DNA of 6,638 bases from contig VGIZ01000033.1 in NCBI GenBank assembly GCA_016867675.1, positions 1-6,638 on the forward strand, given 5' to 3'. Position numbers and translations under genes: made by a program. This stretch comes from Candidatus Aenigmatarchaeota archaeon. Its GTDB lineage: Archaea; Aenigmatarchaeota; Aenigmatarchaeia; QMZP01. Shown here one piece after another: positions 4,216 through 6,638 of the stretch; position 1 is the first letter of the stretch; every line of letters starts with the position of its first letter. The notes beneath the pieces are model-generated. The model saw nothing but the letters and a program-made list of their open reading frames with translations, was not told the origin of the DNA and did no database searches.

Positions 4216-4236
4216 ATGCGCTATATTTAAGCGCAT
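4216..4236 (-). promoter_or_regulatory. TATA-like core inside a 7-bp inverted repeat
   Basis: Perfect arms atgcgct and agcgcat enclose seven AT-only bases; the minus strand reads TTAAATATA across the centre. An inverted repeat wrapped around a TATA-like box is the usual layout of an archaeal promoter controlled by a dimeric repressor. The site is 66 bases beyond the SBDS stop and about 260 bases before the rrp4 start. It could instead fold as an RNA hairpin. Confidence 0.45.
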
Positions 4237-4280
4237 GTTCACGCTCTATTCGCCTATTCTCCCTTCAATATGAGTTCCGA

Positions 4281-4293
4281 CCAGCGAAGCTGG
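4281..4293 (-). other. Hairpin after the SBDS stop
   Basis: Perfect 5-bp stem (ccagc/gctgg) with a three-base TTC loop on the transcript, eight bases after the SBDS stop. The flanking gacc/ggtc could extend it with a bulge. There is no U-tract. Confidence 0.45.
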
Positions 4294-4301
4294 CGGTCTC
4301 T

Positions 4302-5006
4302 TTACACGTTCTTTGCGCCCACGACCCTGGTCTCAACATTGCCTGATGTCAGGTCGTTGAACTTCGTGTAGAGATCGCCCTGCATGCCCGCAGGTATCTC
4401 TATCAGCGCGAACCAGTAGGCTGAGCCCCATTCCTCCTTCTTCACAGTCGCCAGCTTCCTCATCACGGAGCTTATCTTGCCTGCGTGCGCGACAGGCACC
4501 CTGACCGCGACCTCCAGCTGCTCCAGTGAGATGGGGATTATCTTCTGTATCGCCTCAAGCACAGCCTTCATCTGCTCGCCCGCGGGCCTGAACGGGTCTA
4601 TGTGGACGCGCGCCTGCTCCATAGCGTTCTCTATCCTCAGCGGCGGGTGCGGCGCCTGCGTCTGCGGGTTCACGCCCTGCCGCGCAATCATGTCAATTAT
4701 CTGCTTCCGCTTTTCGTCCGTCAGCTTCCTGCGCTGCTCTGTCGTCAGCTGCAGCTCGCCTTCCTTGAGGATTTTCGCCGCCGCCTGGAAGATGTCGCTT
4801 GTGCCGAGGTCGCGCTCCAGCTCGCTGTTGGAAGCGCGCTCGCCCTTCTTGGAATCCTTGAATATCTGGTTCACCGCGAGTATGTTCTCCATGGAGACGG
4901 GGCTGCCCTTCCTGAACTCCAGCGCCCTGTCAGGGTCCACGAGTATTTCAAACGTGTCGTGCCCCTTCGTTATGCGCGCTATCACGGCCTTGTCAACCGA
5001 AACCAT
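4302..5006 (-). CDS. sbds: SBDS family ribosome maturation protein (Sdo1)
   Basis: The archaeal counterpart of the Shwachman-Bodian-Diamond protein, which works with an EF-2-like GTPase to remove the anti-association factor aIF6 from the large ribosomal subunit. From the ATG at 5006 it is 234 residues, the usual archaeal length. The N-terminal domain (about 1-85) starts MVSVDKAVIARITKGHDTFE and holds LVDPDRALEFRKG and the conserved SNSELERDLGT-like stretch. The middle helical domain (about 86-160) has LTTEQRRKLTDEKRKQII and the HPPLRIENAMEQARVHIDPF signature. The C-terminal ferredoxin-like domain (about 165-234) includes the YWFALIEIPAG strand. A longer frame to 5036 adds ten residues of no family character; GGTGA at 5012-5016, five bases before ATG 5006, settles the start. 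It lies between psmA and rrp4, as in the conserved cluster. Confidence 0.96.
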   Translation of the reverse strand: MVSVDKAVIARITKGHDTFEILVDPDRALEFRKGSPVSMENILAVNQIFKDSKKGERASNSELERDLGTSDIFQAAAKILKEGELQLTTEQRRKLTDEKRKQIIDMIARQGVNPQTQAPHPPLRIENAMEQARVHIDPFRPAGEQMKAVLEAIQKIIPISLEQLEVAVRVPVAHAGKISSVMRKLATVKKEEWGSAYWFALIEIPAGMQGDLYTKFNDLTSGNVETRVVGAKNV

Positions 5007-5011
5007 GCCAT

Positions 5012-5016
5012 TCACC
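5012..5016 (-). promoter_or_regulatory. Ribosome binding site that sets the SBDS start
   Basis: GGGTGA ends five bases before ATG 5006. The ATG overlapping its last base at 5011 is out of frame. Confidence 0.7.
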
Positions 5017-5140
5017 CTTTGCCTAACGCAACGCATCTGAGCCGTGCCATCGCCGCTGGTTGTATTTGCTTTTTTGGCTGCTTTGGCTGCATGCCTGCGT
5101 TCAGCCGTTCGTTCATTCCTGCTTCAACCAGAAAGGAGAA

Positions 5141-5839
5141 TTAAGCCTTGATGTCCCTGCCGCTGACGACCCTGGTGCTGCCCTTCTTGACGACGACAAT
5201 CTCTATGCTGTCGCCCTCAGCGTCCTTCTCGGCAGCCTTGAGCGCGCTGACGAGCAGCTTGCACGCATCCGCCTCGCTCGCGCTTTCCTTGTAGCCTGAC
5301 GTCAGGACCTTCTTTGCCTTGTCCGCGCCCCTGCCTATTGCCTGTGCATGCCATTCTATCATGGTGCCCGAGGGCTCGGTCTCGTACAGCTTCGGCCCTG
5401 TGTCGTCAACGCCGCCTATCAGAAGCCCGACGCCGTATGGCCTGACGCCCGCGAACTGCGTGACCCAGTGCTTCCTGTCGCAGATGTGCTTGGTCAGCGT
5501 GCTCACTGAGATGGGCTCGTTGTAGGTCACCCTGTTCACCTGCGCCTTCACGCGCGCCATCTCGGCAAGGCTCCTTGCGTCGGCCAGAGAGCCTGCGCTC
5601 ACCATGGCTATGTGGTCGTCTATCTCAAAGACCTTCCTTGACGAGTCCGACACCATCAGCGGCGCCGAGGGCTTCACTGCGCCCAGAATCACCGAGTCGG
5701 GCGTGACCAGCCCCACAGAGGTGCTCCCGTTCTTCACCATCTGTCTGGCGTATTCCACCTGCAGCAGCCTCCCGTCTGGCGAGAACACCACGATTGTCCT
5801 GTCATAAGCCATGTAGCTCGGCGGCTGCGGCCCTGCCAT
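5141..5839 (-). CDS. psmA: Proteasome alpha subunit
   Basis: It forms the heptameric outer rings of the archaeal 20S proteasome and controls entry of unfolded proteins to the beta-subunit chamber. From ATG 5839 it is 232 residues. The N-terminal gate signature is complete: MAYDRTIVVFSPDGRL followed by LQVEYAR at about 10-32. GSTSVGL follows, and GVRPYGVGLLIGG at 131-143 is the usual turn. K69 aligns with Lys66 of the Thermoplasma alpha subunit, which lies in the pocket that binds the C termini of activating ATPases, so that docking site appears kept. The alpha subunit has no catalytic threonine, as expected. An in-frame ATG at 5845 touches the GGTGA directly, whereas ATG 5839 lies six bases from it, so 5839 is chosen. 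The C terminus is slightly short for the family. Confidence 0.96.
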   Translation of the reverse strand: MAGPQPPSYMAYDRTIVVFSPDGRLLQVEYARQMVKNGSTSVGLVTPDSVILGAVKPSAPLMVSDSSRKVFEIDDHIAMVSAGSLADARSLAEMARVKAQVNRVTYNEPISVSTLTKHICDRKHWVTQFAGVRPYGVGLLIGGVDDTGPKLYETEPSGTMIEWHAQAIGRGADKAKKVLTSGYKESASEADACKLLVSALKAAEKDAEGDSIEIVVVKKGSTRVVSGRDIKA

Positions 5840-5845
5840 ATCCAT

Positions 5846-5850
5846 TCACC
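5846..5850 (-). promoter_or_regulatory. Ribosome binding site that sets the psmA start
   Basis: GAGGTGA, with GGTGA at 5846-5850. Spacing to ATG 5839 is six bases and to ATG 5845 is zero, which favours the shorter protein. Confidence 0.7.
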
Positions 5851-5911
5851 TCAGACATCAGACATTAGTCCTTTTTCTCCCCTTTTTGGATAGGTTATTA
5901 TTGAAGGGCTG

Positions 5912-6638
5912 TTATTTAAATGCGCCCGCAGAAGCCGCCCGCATCACCCATGGCAGCAGACCGTCAGCCTGCATCCTGAACCCGCGCGAGCATGCGGCAT
6001 CGCTGAATTTCCCCGCGCCGCTGCCGACCAGCCCCGCGCCATGAATCAGGACGGGTGTATTGGCGGGATTGCTGCCTCTCCTGTCCCATATTATTATTGT
6101 AACAAGGCCGCTGGAGTTTTTTATTTTGCTAAAGAGCTTGCAGTCAATGTCTGCATTCAGCTCCATCAGCTCAAAACCCTCGGGCAACGGCTTCGCCGCC
6201 CCGACCCTCTTCACAAAGAGCGCCCTGCCGCGCTTCTTCGCCGTCCTGTAGATGAGCTTGTTGAGGGCAGAGGCTGTCTTCTTCCCCTGCTTTGCCGAGG
6301 CGCAGACCTGCGCGAGCGGCGCGCCTGGCGCGCATGGGTTCGGCATTATCCTAGCCGAGAGTCCTTCGCCGTCAAGCGCGAGCAGGATGTCCCTCCCTTT
6401 CGCTTCTGCCTGAAACTTGACGCCATCAATCTCCATATTGCATATGGCTTCGGCAAGCTCCTGCATGTCGCTTTTGTCAGTGAGAATGGCGCTGATATTG
6501 CCATCGCCGTCCAGGGCTGCTGCGCCGCAGGTAAGTTTTATGACGCCTTCCTCAGCCGGCTCGTCCTGCAGGAGGCTTTCCAGCCCCTTCCAGCCCTCAA
6601 TCATGCCGAGCCTGCTGCTGGCTGCGAGGCTGTGGATG
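5912..6638 (-). CDS. Unrecognised protein upstream of psmA (5' end probably beyond window)
   Basis: I do not recognise this protein. The frame is open from 6638 to the TAA at 5912. The first in-frame ATG is at 6604 (230 residues), but no ribosome binding site precedes it and the frame continues to the window edge, so the true start may be outside. It looks soluble, with no membrane segment or signal peptide. Counted from that ATG, 104-133 is strongly basic and partly helical (KKTASALNKLIYRTAKKRGR), 167-174 is a beta-like stretch (LVTIIIWD), and 189-198 is glycine-rich (GAGLVGSGAG). Five or more scattered cysteines form no zinc pair. The basic patch hints at nucleic-acid binding, but that is inference. 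RNase P protein genes often lie here in other archaea; I see no clear match to them. Codon use resembles the core genes, so it looks like a resident gene. Confidence 0.7.
   Translation of the reverse strand, partial: IHSLAASSRLGMIEGWKGLESLLQDEPAEEGVIKLTCGAAALDGDGNISAILTDKSDMQELAEAICNMEIDGVKFQAEAKGRDILLALDGEGLSARIMPNPCAPGAPLAQVCASAKQGKKTASALNKLIYRTAKKRGRALFVKRVGAAKPLPEGFELMELNADIDCKLFSKIKNSSGLVTIIIWDRRGSNPANTPVLIHGAGLVGSGAGKFSDAACSRGFRMQADGLLPWVMRAASAGAFK
5913..5921 (-). promoter_or_regulatory. Candidate TATA box of psmA
   Basis: ATTTAAATA overlaps the last codons and TAA stop of the upstream gene, about 78 bases before the psmA ATG. A start about 25 bases downstream would leave a leader of some 50 bases containing the ribosome binding site. 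The 72-base gap before psmA fits an internal promoter. Confidence 0.5.

Larger units (their letters stand above)
3958..4301 (-). other. 344-base non-coding region between SBDS and rrp4
   Basis: There is no convincing gene here. In transcript order it holds a hairpin just after the SBDS stop (4281-4293), a 7-bp inverted repeat around a TATA-like core (4216-4236), an AT-rich stretch with GGTTAAAAC (about 4124-4133), one copy of the 26-27 base module (4094-4120), the TTAAACCCTCGCAT box (4071-4085), two perfect 8-bp hairpins (4047-4066 and 4021-4040), a second copy of the 26-27 base module (3991-4017), and the AGCAAGGCGAAA box with a partial repeat (3961-3983) ending at the rrp4 start. It is the most structured and repeat-dense part of the window, and the likeliest place for a promoter that starts an rrp4-rrp41-rrp42 transcript. 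Confidence 0.65.

Noticed and set aside
4477..5144. Two plus-strand frames of about 180 codons
   Set aside because: They lie opposite the well-supported SBDS gene and have no recognisable features.
6008..6037. Possible nucleotide-binding P-loop in the glycine-rich end of the unknown protein
   Set aside because: The stretch GLVGSGAGK lacks the required glycine spacing for GxxxxGK and sits near the C terminus without a Walker B region.

Overview
The window carries an archaeal informational gene cluster, all of it on the minus strand, so the genes read from high to low coordinates. In transcription order it holds: an unrecognised protein (5' end beyond the window), proteasome alpha subunit (psmA), the SBDS ribosome-maturation protein, exosome subunits Rrp4, Rrp41 and Rrp42, ribosomal protein L37Ae (eL43), RNA polymerase zinc-ribbon subunit P (rpoP), two very small membrane proteins, and prefoldin beta (cut at position 1). 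This is the conserved archaeal exosome superoperon. It couples RNA degradation (exosome), protein degradation (proteasome), ribosome assembly (SBDS, L37Ae), transcription (RpoP) and protein folding (prefoldin).

The organism is an archaeon: Rrp4/41/42, PsmA, SBDS, L37Ae, RpoP and prefoldin are all archaeal-type, TATA-like boxes occur, and GGTGA ribosome binding sites precede most genes. The protein genes prefer G/C third positions and the intergenic stretches are AT-richer. I cannot assign a lineage; the unusual gene content around the core and the irregular spacing would fit an uncultured lineage, possibly a DPANN-type one, but that is only a guess.

Layout: 5912-6638, unknown protein; 5840-5911, short leader with a TATA-like box; 5141-5839 psmA; 5007-5140, spacer; 4302-5006 SBDS; 3958-4301, a 344-base non-coding region rich in hairpins and repeats; 3190-3957 rrp4; 2490-3176 rrp41; 1652-2422 rrp42; 1523-1651, repeat-bearing leader; 1307-1522 rpl37ae; 1088-1306, repeat-bearing spacer; 950-1087 rpoP (45 codons); 649-876 and 400-639, two small membrane proteins; 1-342 prefoldin beta.

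The core proteins look intact and ordinary. The interest lies between them. First, the leaders of rrp4, rpl37ae and rpoP share a mosaic family of short repeated modules found at no other junction. Second, most junctions contain short perfect hairpins. Third, the position between rpoP and pfdB, which in many archaea holds the KEOPS subunit Pcc1, is taken by two small membrane proteins whose 3' ends share a near-perfect 22-base direct repeat. Fourth, a TATA-like box upstream of rrp4 sits inside a 7-bp inverted repeat. Fifth, the gene upstream of psmA, where RNase P protein genes often sit, is one I do not recognise.
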